A stretch of DNA of 21,532 nt, from the NCBI GenBank assembly GCA_964394585.1, contig CAYMYI010000070.1:1-21532 (forward strand), given 5' to 3'. Positions 8,168 through 16,451 of this stretch are shown here, in pieces. Each line of letters begins with the position of its first letter. The stretch's first letter is position 1. A program made the position numbers and the translations under genes. The stretch comes from CAYUJH01 sp964394585 (GTDB taxonomy: Bacteria > Bacteroidota > Bacteroidia > Cytophagales > Flammeovirgaceae). The notes under the pieces were generated by a model. The model had not been told where the DNA came from. It did not search any database and was given only the letters and a program-made list of their open reading frames with translations.

Positions 8168-9985
8168 ATGAAGTCTCTTAAAAAAACACTTTTCTACTCA
8201 TTCGTTTTCATACTGCTAAGCCTATTTACAGGCTGTACAATGAACCAAATGACGCAGCTTGCCGGCGAACAGGAACTTACGGTAACACCCTCTCCTTTAG
8301 AACTCCACGGCGATTCGGTTCGATTTACCATGTCGGCAAAATTACCCGTAGGTATGCTGAAACCAGGCTCTATCTACGAAGTAGAGGTTAGCTATCAGCC
8401 CGAAGGAGGCTCTGAAATATTCTTAGGGATGGTTACCTTCAACGAGTTTGATTTTGCGGGTAGTGCAGAAGCTCCTAGCCTTTCGCAGCGATTTAGTTTT
8501 CTATATGATGAAGCACTTAAAAACGGACAAGTGTATGTAAAAGGAACGGTTCGGAAAGACGACAAAGTAAAAGAAACTCCGAAAATCCCTGTTCCAAATG
8601 GTGGTATGGGCGTAATTACTACTTCGCGCCTAGGGCTACCCACGTATTATGTGAGCTACATTGACCACGGCTACGATGCTAGCGAAGAATACGAATCGTA
8701 CTCAGCAGATTTCTTCTTTTTAAAAGGGAAGTCAGACCTGCGCAGTAGCCAAAAACGCAGTGAAGAAGGGAAGAAACTGCAAGATTATGTGGCAGCTCAG
8801 AACCCTACTCGCACTGTGAATATTGTGGGCATGCACTCACCAGAAGGCCCTACCAACATTAACAACCAACTTGCCAACGACCGCCCCAAAGTAGTGGAAC
8901 AATACTACAAGGAATTGATGGAACGCTACGACTACCAAGAAGATGAACAAGGCTTGAACTTCGTGATAAAGCCTGTGGTAGAAAATTGGGCTAAGTTTAC
9001 AGACCTCATAAAAGAAAACGCTACGCTCTCTCAAACACAGAAAGATGAAATTCTCTCGATTGTGAACGGCCCGGGCAACTTCGTTTCTAAAGAATTAAAG
9101 TTGCAAGCGTTGCCATCGTACCGAATTCTGTTGCGCGAAATTTACCCTCCGTTGCGTACAGCACAAGCGGAAATGCTTCGTATTAAAGATAAACTCACCG
9201 AGCCGGAGATCATGGTGTTGGCTCAAAAAATTGCCAAAGGCGAAGAAAGTGCCGATAAACTCTCTGATGCACAACTTGCCTATGCTGCTTACAAAACACC
9301 CGACTTGAAAGAAAAAGAAATGATGTACCAAGCAGCCATTAAAAAGAACGACGGTTTCGCTGCCTATAATAACTTAGCAGCTGTGTACCTCGAAATGGCT
9401 CAGCAAGAGTCTGACCCCACAAAAATGATGGCGATGATTGACAAGGCAATTGCTCCTTTAGAAAAAAGCCTTGAAAAGCAAGAATCGCCAGAAGCTCTGG
9501 CAAATATGGCAGGGATCAAAATAATGAAAGGACAAGAAGAAGAAGCCTTTGCTATGCTTGAAAAAATATCGGCTTCCCCATCGAGTGCCGTAGGTATGAG
9601 CGCCAACGCTTTAAAAGGATATGCAGCCATACGCACTGGAAACTATGCAGAAGCCACTCAAATGCTTTCTTCGGCCGGGAACAACGCCACAGTGCTGTAC
9701 AATAAAGCGCTTGCTTTCTTGCTAAAAGCAAGTGTAGAAATGGCAGACGACGGCTACAAAAGAGCCGCTACTATGTTTGAAGATGCCATCAATGCCAACC
9801 AAAAAAATGCACATGCCCACTACGGGTTGGCAATTGCCTATGCCCGCATCGGCGACGAAGCTAAAATGGCAGAAGCGCTCGCGAAAGCCGCTGCCGCCAG
9901 CCAAGAGCTGAAGAAACGCGCTGTTACAGACTTAGAGTTCTTGGCATTCAGAGAAGCATCCGCTTTTATGAATGCTCTGAAATAA
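8168..9985 (+). CDS. Lipoprotein with OmpA-like region and C-terminal TPR repeats
   Basis: The product is about 605 aa from ATG 8168. I chose this start over ATG 8129 because it puts a proper lipoprotein signal first: MKSLKKTLFYSFVFILLSLF followed by lipobox FTGC, with lipid Cys23. Next come a beta-rich region (about 35-165) and an OmpA/MotB-like stretch (about 181-247) with a central GMHSPEG and LANDRPKVVEQYY, resembling the NxxLxxxRAxxV signature but with Pro for Ala. The C-terminal third (about 380-600) is helical with TPR-like units such as AAYNNLAAVYLEMAQ and AHYGLAIAYARIGD. The likely place is the periplasmic face of the outer membrane, where it could bind peptidoglycan and scaffold partners. 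The family is known in Bacteroidota but the role is not established. A hairpin terminator follows. Confidence 0.8.
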   Translation: MKSLKKTLFYSFVFILLSLFTGCTMNQMTQLAGEQELTVTPSPLELHGDSVRFTMSAKLPVGMLKPGSIYEVEVSYQPEGGSEIFLGMVTFNEFDFAGSAEAPSLSQRFSFLYDEALKNGQVYVKGTVRKDDKVKETPKIPVPNGGMGVITTSRLGLPTYYVSYIDHGYDASEEYESYSADFFFLKGKSDLRSSQKRSEEGKKLQDYVAAQNPTRTVNIVGMHSPEGPTNINNQLANDRPKVVEQYYKELMERYDYQEDEQGLNFVIKPVVENWAKFTDLIKENATLSQTQKDEILSIVNGPGNFVSKELKLQALPSYRILLREIYPPLRTAQAEMLRIKDKLTEPEIMVLAQKIAKGEESADKLSDAQLAYAAYKTPDLKEKEMMYQAAIKKNDGFAAYNNLAAVYLEMAQQESDPTKMMAMIDKAIAPLEKSLEKQESPEALANMAGIKIMKGQEEEAFAMLEKISASPSSAVGMSANALKGYAAIRTGNYAEATQMLSSAGNNATVLYNKALAFLLKASVEMADDGYKRAATMFEDAINANQKNAHAHYGLAIAYARIGDEAKMAEALAKAAAASQELKKRAVTDLEFLAFREASAFMNALK

Positions 9986-10015
9986 AAAATATTACGCATT
10001 ACATTTAGTTACGCT

Positions 10016-10049
10016 AAAACTGTCTCCTGCTTAGGAGGCAGTTTTTTTT
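10016..10049 (+). terminator. Intrinsic terminator after the OmpA/TPR lipoprotein gene
   Basis: The stem AAAACTGTCTCCT (10016-10028) pairs with AGGAGGCAGTTTT (10033-10045) around a GCTT loop, followed by an eight-T run (10042-10049). The single non-Watson-Crick pair is a U-G wobble when read on the + strand and a C-A mismatch on the - strand, so it serves the + strand gene. The stop codon of the convergent glycosyltransferase (10048-10050) lies in the T-run. Confidence 0.88.
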
Positions 10050-10827
10050 ATGGAAATAGATTGTATCGTAAAATGCAGTACAACGCACGTACTCCATCTT
10101 TCCAATTAATTTTTTTGCCTTCTTGGTAGGTTCGTCCAAAATATGAAACTCCTACCTCATACACCCGCACATTAGGATATCGACTCATTTTAGCCGTTAC
10201 CTCAGGTTCAAAACCAAAGCGTTTCTCTTGCAGTTGGAGCGATTTTAACACCGAAGCTCTGAACAACTTATAGCAAGTTTCCATATCGGTTAGGTTTAAG
10301 TTGGTAAACATGTTAGATACCAACGTCAAGAACCGATTGCCCACATAATGCCAGAAATACAATACCCGATGCGGCGGGCTTCCTACAAACCGAGAACCAT
10401 ACACCACATCGGCATGCCCTGCCAACGCCGGCGCCAACAACCGTTCGTAGTCAGCAGGAGAATACTCCAAGTCGGCATCTTGTACTAAAATCCAATCGCC
10501 AGTGGCCTCGGCAATGCCCCTGTGCAATGCCGCCCCTTTACCTCTATTGGTAGGCTGTTTGAAATACCGAATCTGGGGATATTCGGCTTGTAGCTTCAAC
10601 ACCTCCGCTTCAGTAGCATCTTCTGAGCCATCATTAATTACAATCACTTCTCGGCCAATAGGCAAATCAATTTCCAACACACGTTGCAATAGCTGCCCCA
10701 CCGTAGCGGCTTCATTATAAACCGGAATTAAGATTGAAAGCTTCTCCAAAGGGATTTTTTGCTTAAATGAAAGACGATGGAATACTGCCCCACCAACCGC
10801 TTTAAAAATAGCGATTCTTTCCCCCAT
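10048..10827 (-). CDS. GT2-family glycosyltransferase (DPM1-like)
   Basis: This is an inverting GT-A fold glycosyltransferase of about 259 aa, like the dolichol/undecaprenyl-phosphate sugar synthases. Seen from ATG 10827: the fold start LSILIPVYNEAATVG (30-44), INDGSEDAT (64-72), the metal-binding QDADLEY (116-122) and LTDMETCYKLFR (179-190). The last is common in prokaryotic DPM1-like enzymes. No membrane helices follow, so it is likely a soluble or peripheral cytoplasmic protein. A longer frame reaches ATG 10902, but that would overlap the divergent desaturase gene and adds 25 residues ahead of the expected N-terminus, so I prefer 10827. The donor sugar and the acceptor are unknown; a polyprenyl-phosphate acceptor is plausible. 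Confidence 0.87.
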   Translation of the reverse strand: MGERIAIFKAVGGAVFHRLSFKQKIPLEKLSILIPVYNEAATVGQLLQRVLEIDLPIGREVIVINDGSEDATEAEVLKLQAEYPQIRYFKQPTNRGKGAALHRGIAEATGDWILVQDADLEYSPADYERLLAPALAGHADVVYGSRFVGSPPHRVLYFWHYVGNRFLTLVSNMFTNLNLTDMETCYKLFRASVLKSLQLQEKRFGFEPEVTAKMSRYPNVRVYEVGVSYFGRTYQEGKKINWKDGVRALYCILRYNLFP

Positions 10828-10890
10828 CCACTGCAAACTTAAACGGTACAGATGGGTTGAACTGATATGAATTGATAACGCTAAAAAATT

Positions 10891-12372
10891 ATGAAAAAAC
10901 AAGCAACCGTGATTGGCGCCGGCATAGGCGGCATTGCCACTGCCATCCGTTTGGCTATTGCGGGATACCGTGTGCAGGTGTTTGAAACAAGCAAAGCGCC
11001 CGGCGGCAAACTTGCCGAATTTTATAGCGATGGCTTTCGGTTTGATATGGGTCCCTCGCTGTTTACTCTACCCGAAGAAGTGGATGCGCTATACCAACTT
11101 GCCGGCGAAATACCTCAAACGCATTTTCAATACGAAAAGCTGCCCCTAGTTACCAGGTATTTCTACGAAGACCAAACCGTTATCAACGCGTGGGCAAATC
11201 CCTCTGATTTTGCCAGCGAAGTAGAAACCAAAACCGGAGAAAAAGCTGAAAAAGTCTTACAGTTTTTGCAGAAAAGTCAGGAGTTATATCGCATCACCGA
11301 ACATGTATTTCTGAAGAAATCGCTGCATAAAATAAATACATACCTGAGCCAAGAAACGCTGCGTTCTATGCTGCAAGTGGGAAAGCTCGACGCCTTCCGC
11401 ACCATGCATCAAGCGAATAGCCACTGGTTTGCCGATAGCCGCGTGGTTCGGCTCTTCGACCGCTACGCCACCTACAACGGTTCAGACCCCTACCAAGCTC
11501 CTGCTACCTTAAACATCATTCCACATTTAGAACATAACCTAGGAGCATACTTCCCTACCGAAGGCGGCATGTATGGCATTGTGAAAGGCTTGGTCGCTTT
11601 AGCTGAACGCCTTGGAGTACAGTTCCATTACCAATCATCGGTTACCAAAATCATTGTGAAGTGGCGCCGTGCCGTAGGCGTTAAGGTAGGCAGCGAGACT
11701 ATCGATGCCGATGTAGTTGTGAGCAACATGGACGTAGTACCTACCTACCGAAAACTACTTCCCGAGGCTACCCACCCCGAGTTTATCTTGAAACAGCCGC
11801 GCTCAAGTTCTGCTCTCATTTTTTATTGGGGGATGAACCGTACGTTTCCTCAACTCGACCTTCACAACCTGCTTTTTAGCGAACAATATACGGAGGAGTT
11901 CCAAGCTTTGTTTGCGCATCGGCAGGTATTTCACGATCCCACCGTTTATATCTATGTAAGTAGCAAGCGAAACAGTTCCGATGCTCCTTCGGGCAACGAA
12001 AACTGGTTTGTAATGATGAACGCTCCCCCACACCAAGGGAACTCGTGGGATTCGGCAAGAATTGCCCAAGCTAAGGATGCGATTCTTCAGAAAATTGAGC
12101 GCACTTTAGGGATAAACATTTCACCCCATATTTGCCACGAACGTACCCTCACCCCTGCCGATATTGAAGCTCGTACCTCCTCGTGGCAAGGAGCTTTATA
12201 TGGCAACAGTAGCAACAACCGCTTTGCCGCATTTTTACGTCATCCGAATTTTTCTCGAAAAATAAAAAATCTATATTTTTCGGGGGGAAGTGTGCATCCA
12301 GGAGGGGGTATCCCACTGTGTTTGCTATCGGCAAAAATTATTGCCGATTTGGTACAAACCACTGAACGTTGA
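10891..12372 (+). CDS. crtD: Carotenoid desaturase of the CrtI/CrtD family, probably CrtD-like
   Basis: A 493-aa FAD-dependent desaturase of the phytoene desaturase family. The dinucleotide-binding motif GAGIGG is at 9-14, followed by FETSKAPGGKL and FDMGPSLFTLPEE. The C-terminal FAD-contact segment FSGGSVHPGGGIPLCLLSA is at about 463-481. Several stretches, such as KKSLHKINTYLS, FDRYATYNGSDPYQAP and IPHLEHNLGAYFPTEGGM, recall the Bacteroidota 1-hydroxycarotenoid 3,4-desaturase CrtD more than the CrtI phytoene desaturase, whose early motif reads GPSWYWMPD. CrtD introduces a double bond into hydroxylated acyclic ends, as in monocyclic carotenoids. The assignment is by remembered family features, not alignment. 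No other carotenoid gene is in the window. It is divergent from the GT2 gene with about 63 bases between starts. Confidence 0.8.
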   Translation: MKKQATVIGAGIGGIATAIRLAIAGYRVQVFETSKAPGGKLAEFYSDGFRFDMGPSLFTLPEEVDALYQLAGEIPQTHFQYEKLPLVTRYFYEDQTVINAWANPSDFASEVETKTGEKAEKVLQFLQKSQELYRITEHVFLKKSLHKINTYLSQETLRSMLQVGKLDAFRTMHQANSHWFADSRVVRLFDRYATYNGSDPYQAPATLNIIPHLEHNLGAYFPTEGGMYGIVKGLVALAERLGVQFHYQSSVTKIIVKWRRAVGVKVGSETIDADVVVSNMDVVPTYRKLLPEATHPEFILKQPRSSSALIFYWGMNRTFPQLDLHNLLFSEQYTEEFQALFAHRQVFHDPTVYIYVSSKRNSSDAPSGNENWFVMMNAPPHQGNSWDSARIAQAKDAILQKIERTLGINISPHICHERTLTPADIEARTSSWQGALYGNSSNNRFAAFLRHPNFSRKIKNLYFSGGSVHPGGGIPLCLLSAKIIADLVQTTER

Positions 12373-12518
12373 ATAGCTCACCCTCCTTCCAAATTCAAGG
12401 TAGAAACTGCGAAATTTAAATTAGTGAAGCAAATTATAAGTAGCACTTAAAAATATCGTTCTCAATGTGTCGAGTGTGAGCAATACCGATTAAACCCAAT
12501 AGAAATCAAAGATTTTTC

Positions 12519-13622
12519 ATGAAGCGAATACTTTACCTTTTCATCGTACTGATTACTACAGTTTGTTTTTTGCCCTCTCAAGGGATGGGGCAAACGGAGC
12601 CACTTTCCTCCCAACGCAAAATCCGTGTGGGGCTTAAAGTCGACCCCCCTTACATTATTAAACAAAATGATGGATTCTATGGGCTCAGTGTAGATATATG
12701 GGTAAAGATTTCGAACGAGCTGGGCATTGCTTACGAATTTGTAGAATACACGCACACGCAGGATATTATTGTAGGGTTAGTAAGCCGTAAAATTGACATG
12801 ACTATCAACCCGCTGACGGGCAGTGGGCAACGCATCCGCCAACTCGACGTGAGCCAGCCTTTCCTTACCTCGAGCATGGGCGTAGCCATTAGCCATGTAG
12901 AAGATAGCCAAACACAGGTATTCTTTTCCAACCTGTTTTCGCTCAGTTTTTTAAAACTTTTTGGGATTTTAGTCTTGATTGTGTTTGCCTTCGGCTTTAT
13001 TGTTTGGTTTGTTGAAAAGAAGTACAACCCCACTGATTTCCGCGATGGAATTTATGGTATTATGGATGGCATCTGGTGGTCAACAGTTACCATCACTACG
13101 GTAGGGTACGGCGATAAAACCCCCAAAACGACTGTTGGAAAAATCATTTCTATGTTGTGGATGTTTGCTGCGATCAGCCTCATTTCAAGCTTTACAGCTA
13201 CCATAGCCTCTACACTCACCGTAAACCGCCTCGATGTTGAAGTCAATACATTACAAGACTTAAAAAAAATTGGTCGTATTGGCACTATTCGTAATTCAGA
13301 TACAGAAGATTACCTTGTACGCCATCAAATTAAAGCCTATAAACGCTATAACAGCGTAGAAGATGGGCTTGCCGACCTTGCCAACGGTGTGATTAAAGCT
13401 TTTGCCTACGACAAAGCTGCTATTCACTACCTTGTTACCGAAAAGTGCATTAACGACAAGGTTCGGCTCTTATCCACCACCTTCAACCGGCATTACCTCA
13501 GTTGGCTCACTACGCGTAACCATCCCATCTACCGACTAATAAACCCGTCGATTGCAGATTACCCCATGCGCGAAGAGTGGGAAAAAGATTTGCGCAAGTA
13601 CAATATGGAGAACTTCAAATAG
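12519..13622 (+). CDS. Prokaryotic ionotropic glutamate receptor-type K+ channel (GluR0-like)
   Basis: A 367-aa ligand-gated channel in the order signal peptide (1-24), ligand-binding half S1 (about 33-130), TM1 (143-165), pore loop with the K+ filter TVGYGD (194-199), TM2 (206-233) and S2 (about 240-345). S1 reads INPLTGSGQRIRQLDVSQPF (96-115), which lines up with the PLT..R...D.S.PF segment of eukaryotic receptors; Arg105 is in the position that holds the amino acid's alpha-carboxylate. S2 has FAYDKAAIHYL (295-305), whose Asp298 matches the Asp of NMDA receptors and bacterial amino-acid binding proteins. TM2 has SSFTATIASTLTV (223-235), close to the eukaryotic SYTANLAAF motif. It should sit in the inner membrane and open to K+ on binding an amino acid in the periplasm; the ligand is unknown. 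No operon partner is clear; a calcium exchanger follows after 73 bases. Confidence 0.92.
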   Translation: MKRILYLFIVLITTVCFLPSQGMGQTEPLSSQRKIRVGLKVDPPYIIKQNDGFYGLSVDIWVKISNELGIAYEFVEYTHTQDIIVGLVSRKIDMTINPLTGSGQRIRQLDVSQPFLTSSMGVAISHVEDSQTQVFFSNLFSLSFLKLFGILVLIVFAFGFIVWFVEKKYNPTDFRDGIYGIMDGIWWSTVTITTVGYGDKTPKTTVGKIISMLWMFAAISLISSFTATIASTLTVNRLDVEVNTLQDLKKIGRIGTIRNSDTEDYLVRHQIKAYKRYNSVEDGLADLANGVIKAFAYDKAAIHYLVTEKCINDKVRLLSTTFNRHYLSWLTTRNHPIYRLINPSIADYPMREEWEKDLRKYNMENFK

Positions 13623-13695
13623 GAATTCCACTCCATAGTATTTCCGAAATCCTGATTGGGTTACTATTTTACAGGTCAATAAAATAAGCTCAGTC

Positions 13696-14661
13696 GTGGA
13701 AATTGTCCTTAATGTTCTTATCCTCATTTTTGGTTTTGTTTGCCTTATTCAAGGCGCCTCTTTTTTAGTAGATGGTGCTTCTGAATTAGCGCATCGTTAT
13801 CATATTTCCGAGGTAGTCATTGGGTTAACCATTGTCGCTTTTGGCACCTCTCTCCCCGAAATTGTAGTGAACATGGTCTCGAGTTTCCGTGGCGAAAGCG
13901 AAGTGGTATTTGCCAATATCATCGGGAGTAACATCCTCAACGTATATATGGTGATGGGCCTAGTAGGAGCTATCCGCCCGCTTTATGTACAGAAAACCAC
14001 TGCACTGCGCGAAATCCCCTTTTCAATCTTAGCCACTGTGTTAGTATTTGTGCTCATTAACGATCAGATTTTTTTCAATGAGTTTGAAAATGAACTAGAG
14101 CGATGGGAAGGATTACTCTTGCTGGGTGCGTTTGTACTATTTATGGCTTTTGCCTTTAGTGAAGCTAAAGAAGTTCGGGAGATGATTCCCGCAGGAAAAA
14201 AAACACTAAGCACTCCCAAAATGATTCTGTTCATGGTGCTAGGGCTAGGCGGTGTAGCCCTTGGTGGCCACCTAACGGTTGACCAAGCCATTTACTTTGC
14301 CGAATATTTCGGCGTTAGCCGAAAAATGGTTGCGTTGCTCATCCTTTCGCCGGGTAGCGCATTACCCGAACTTGCCACCTCCTTAGTTTCTGCCTTTAAA
14401 AATCGGCTCGATTTAGCTGTGGGCAACATCGTAGGTTCTTGTATGTTCAACCTGCTACTGGTTCTTTCCCTCAGTAGTTTTGTGGGAGCTCTTCCCTACG
14501 ATCATTCCTTAAATTTCGACTTATACTTTTTCTTTTTTGGTATTTTCTTGTTTTTCGTAACCCTTTTTACCGGCAGAAAACTCAAGATTAACCGAGTAGA
14601 AGGCATCATCTTGTTTTTATTTTTTCTTGCCTACATCTATTTTCTATTTATTCGCCAATAA
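13696..14661 (+). CDS. CaCA-family calcium/sodium antiporter (YrbG-like)
   Basis: A 321-aa cation/calcium exchanger with about ten transmembrane segments and the two inverted alpha repeats of the family. Alpha-1 has GLTIVAFGTSLPE with Glu55 and then NIIGSNILN (72-80). Alpha-2 has ALLILSPGSALPE with Glu223 and then GNIVGSCMFN (241-250). The two glutamates are the expected Ca2+ ligands. In alpha-2 the usual GTSLPE is GSALPE, so Thr and Ser are replaced by Ser and Ala, which may change ion preference. The hydrophilic segment at about 153-172 corresponds to the central cytoplasmic loop. The start is GTG 13696; no upstream ATG is available in frame. The stop is 22 bases from the convergent glycosyltransferase stop. 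It may share a transcript with the glutamate-receptor-like channel. Confidence 0.9.
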   Translation: MEIVLNVLILIFGFVCLIQGASFLVDGASELAHRYHISEVVIGLTIVAFGTSLPEIVVNMVSSFRGESEVVFANIIGSNILNVYMVMGLVGAIRPLYVQKTTALREIPFSILATVLVFVLINDQIFFNEFENELERWEGLLLLGAFVLFMAFAFSEAKEVREMIPAGKKTLSTPKMILFMVLGLGGVALGGHLTVDQAIYFAEYFGVSRKMVALLILSPGSALPELATSLVSAFKNRLDLAVGNIVGSCMFNLLLVLSLSSFVGALPYDHSLNFDLYFFFFGIFLFFVTLFTGRKLKINRVEGIILFLFFLAYIYFLFIRQ

Positions 14662-14683
14662 CAAGGTGCTACACTTAACGCTC

Positions 14684-15767
14684 TCATGAAAACAACTGTA
14701 AGAAATTGGAGGTGTTTGATGCCACAGAATAGCGTTTTACAATCGTTTGCCGAGCGGCATGCCCCATCTCGGCTCGCAATGCTGCCGACTGCAATAGAGC
14801 CTCAAGAGCTTGGTACCAATCGGTATCGGTACGGCAGATAAAGCCATCGTGCCCGTGGGTAACAATTTCGGTGTTGACTCCCACTGGCGAAACTACCGCT
14901 GGGATGCCCAATGCCATGTATTGCAATGCCTTAAACCCGCATTTCCCTTTTGCCCAGCGATCGTCCTCGAGGGGCATCAGCCCGATGCTAAATTGGAGTA
15001 AATCGTCGATTTCTGTTTCCTTTTTCCAACGGACAAATTGAAACGAGGAAAGCTCAAACGCCGGGTCTTCGTTGGCAATTACCTGAAAGGTAAACGCATA
15101 CTTTTTTTCTAGCTCGCTCAGGATAGGTAACACAGGGAGCAGATAGCGAATGGTGGTAAGCGTGCCCGTCCAGCCGAGTACTAGCGGTGCATTCGTATGG
15201 ATTTTAATCCGATTGTGATAATGCGCTGTATCAATTGTAGTGGGGTTAATTACCACATTGGGATNNNNNNNNNNCATTGGGATTAAATTGCCCAGCATAT
15301 TGCGCCAAGTATTGGTTACCTGCGCTCACCCGATAGCTCCAACGCATTACGGCGTGTACCTTTTGGTAGTACTTGAGCCAGTGGAAACGGCGGTTGTGCA
15401 TCGAGTAGTTGGGGAGCCAAATGGCATCGTCAAAATCGTAGATGATTTTCTTTTTGAATATCCGAGCCATCGCCCATTCAAATATAGGGGGGCCTATGTG
15501 GCTTGCTTCACGATGTATGAAGATGTAATCGAATGCAGAAAGCCTAAAAAGCAACGAAAATCGGCGGGCAAAGGCTTTTAAAATACCCCATGCCTTTTGG
15601 ACAAACTGCCCGGGGGTGTGCAAAATTTGCCAAGTGGGTATGTCGATAAAAGGATGGTACTCGTAGGTATGCCCTTCCTGCGTTAAAGCGAAAAGGTACT
15701 GTTCAAACCGGAACCGCTGCGAAGGGGCAAGGGCTACAGGATACGGCGCAACGAACAAGATTTTCAT
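14684..15767 (-). CDS. GT4-like glycosyltransferase, interrupted by an assembly gap
   Basis: A glycosyltransferase of the GT-B fold (GT4-like). The N-terminal part begins MKILFVAPYP and holds IYDFDDAIWLPNY, a pattern seen in Bacteroidota surface-glycan transferases. The C-terminal part has LVLGWTGTLTTIRYLLPVLP, then IGLMPLEDDRWAKGKCGFK and ALGIPAVVSPVGVN, the nucleotide-sugar-binding E(x7)E-like region in a degenerate form. The frame is broken at 15265-15274 by ten Ns. The nine bases before and after the Ns are identical, and removing one copy plus the Ns (19 bases) restores a single frame reading QFNPNVVINPTT across the joint. The corrected gene is 1065 bases, giving 354 aa. It is probably a normal intact gene for lipopolysaccharide or other surface glycan synthesis. 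The acceptor is unknown. Confidence 0.85.
15256..15284. other. Scaffold gap of ten Ns flanked by an identical 9-mer
   Basis: Ns occupy 15265-15274. CATTGGGAT stands directly before (15256-15264) and directly after (15275-15283) them. This is the signature of two contig ends that overlap but were joined with placeholder Ns. The apparent frameshift in the glycosyltransferase is therefore artificial. Confidence 0.9.
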
Positions 15768-15809
15768 ACTTGCAAGATAGGGGCAGCAACTAAGAAATGA
15801 AAAGAAGCG

Positions 15810-16451
15810 CTATTGAGGTACCGATTCCAAAACGAGTTGTGTGGGAATTTGCGCCTTTACACGTTGGTCGTGTGTTGCCATTACTAAAGTAGCCTGGTAT
15901 TTTTCAGCTTGTTGGCAGATTAAATCGAGTACGGCTTGGCAGTTGAAGTCGTCAAGGGCGGCGGTGGGTTCATCGGCTAAAATCAATTGAGGGCTGTTGA
16001 GCATCGCACGTGCTATGGCAACGCGTTGGGCTTCTCCTTGGCTCAACTGGCTAGGCTTTGCAGCTTGCTTATGGGCAATGTTTAATTCTTCTAGCCGTTG
16101 GACAGCCGCTTGGCGGTCGGTTGGTAAGTTGGCAAAGTATTGCGCCATTAGTAAATTATCGAGCACCGATAGGGAGGCAATCAAGTGCGGTTTCTGAAAG
16201 ATAAGTCCGATGGAGCGTCCGCGAAAAAGGTCATTTTCCGCAGCCGATAGGCTATATGGGTTTTGCCCGGCTACTTCTACCGTACCCGATGCCGGCGGTA
16301 ACAATCCGGCTAATACGTTGAGTAAAGTGGTTTTCCCTGATCCTGAGTGCCCTAATACCAGGCTCAAAGTTCCCTGTGGCAGCTCCCAGTTAGGAAAAGA
16401 AAGGGTTTGTTCAGGGTTGTAGGTTACCGAAATATCGTTAAGCTTAATCAT
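15810..16451 (-). CDS. LolD/MacB-type ABC transporter ATP-binding protein
   Basis: A 213-aa ABC ATPase from ATG 16451. Motifs: Walker A GHSGSGKT at 34-41, Q-loop in FQKPHL, signature LSQGE at 136-140, Walker B LILADEPTA at 156-164 and H-loop His194 in MATHD. The short, single-domain form and the sequence style are those of LolD/MacB/FtsE-type ATPases that work with a separate permease. A longer frame up to ATG 16499 lies inside the upstream gene and would put 16 extra residues before the conserved start, so I reject it. The chosen ATG overlaps the stop of the DUF3299-like gene by eight bases (16444-16451), so the two are coupled. No permease gene is adjacent: the next gene downstream is a glycosyltransferase. 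Confidence 0.9.
   Translation of the reverse strand: MIKLNDISVTYNPEQTLSFPNWELPQGTLSLVLGHSGSGKTTLLNVLAGLLPPASGTVEVAGQNPYSLSAAENDLFRGRSIGLIFQKPHLIASLSVLDNLLMAQYFANLPTDRQAAVQRLEELNIAHKQAAKPSQLSQGEAQRVAIARAMLNSPQLILADEPTAALDDFNCQAVLDLICQQAEKYQATLVMATHDQRVKAQIPTQLVLESVPQ

Noticed and set aside
10828..10902. N-terminal extension of the GT2 gene to ATG 10902
   Set aside because: It would overlap the divergent desaturase start and adds residues with no family counterpart.
14684..15298. Separate short glycosyltransferase gene starting at 15298
   Set aside because: Its apparent start lies across the Ns. Merging the duplicated 9-mer joins it in frame to the upstream part, so it is the 3' half of one gene.
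15240..15581. Open frame on the + strand across the N gap
   Set aside because: It runs antisense to the glycosyltransferase and through the Ns, and its product shows no family features.
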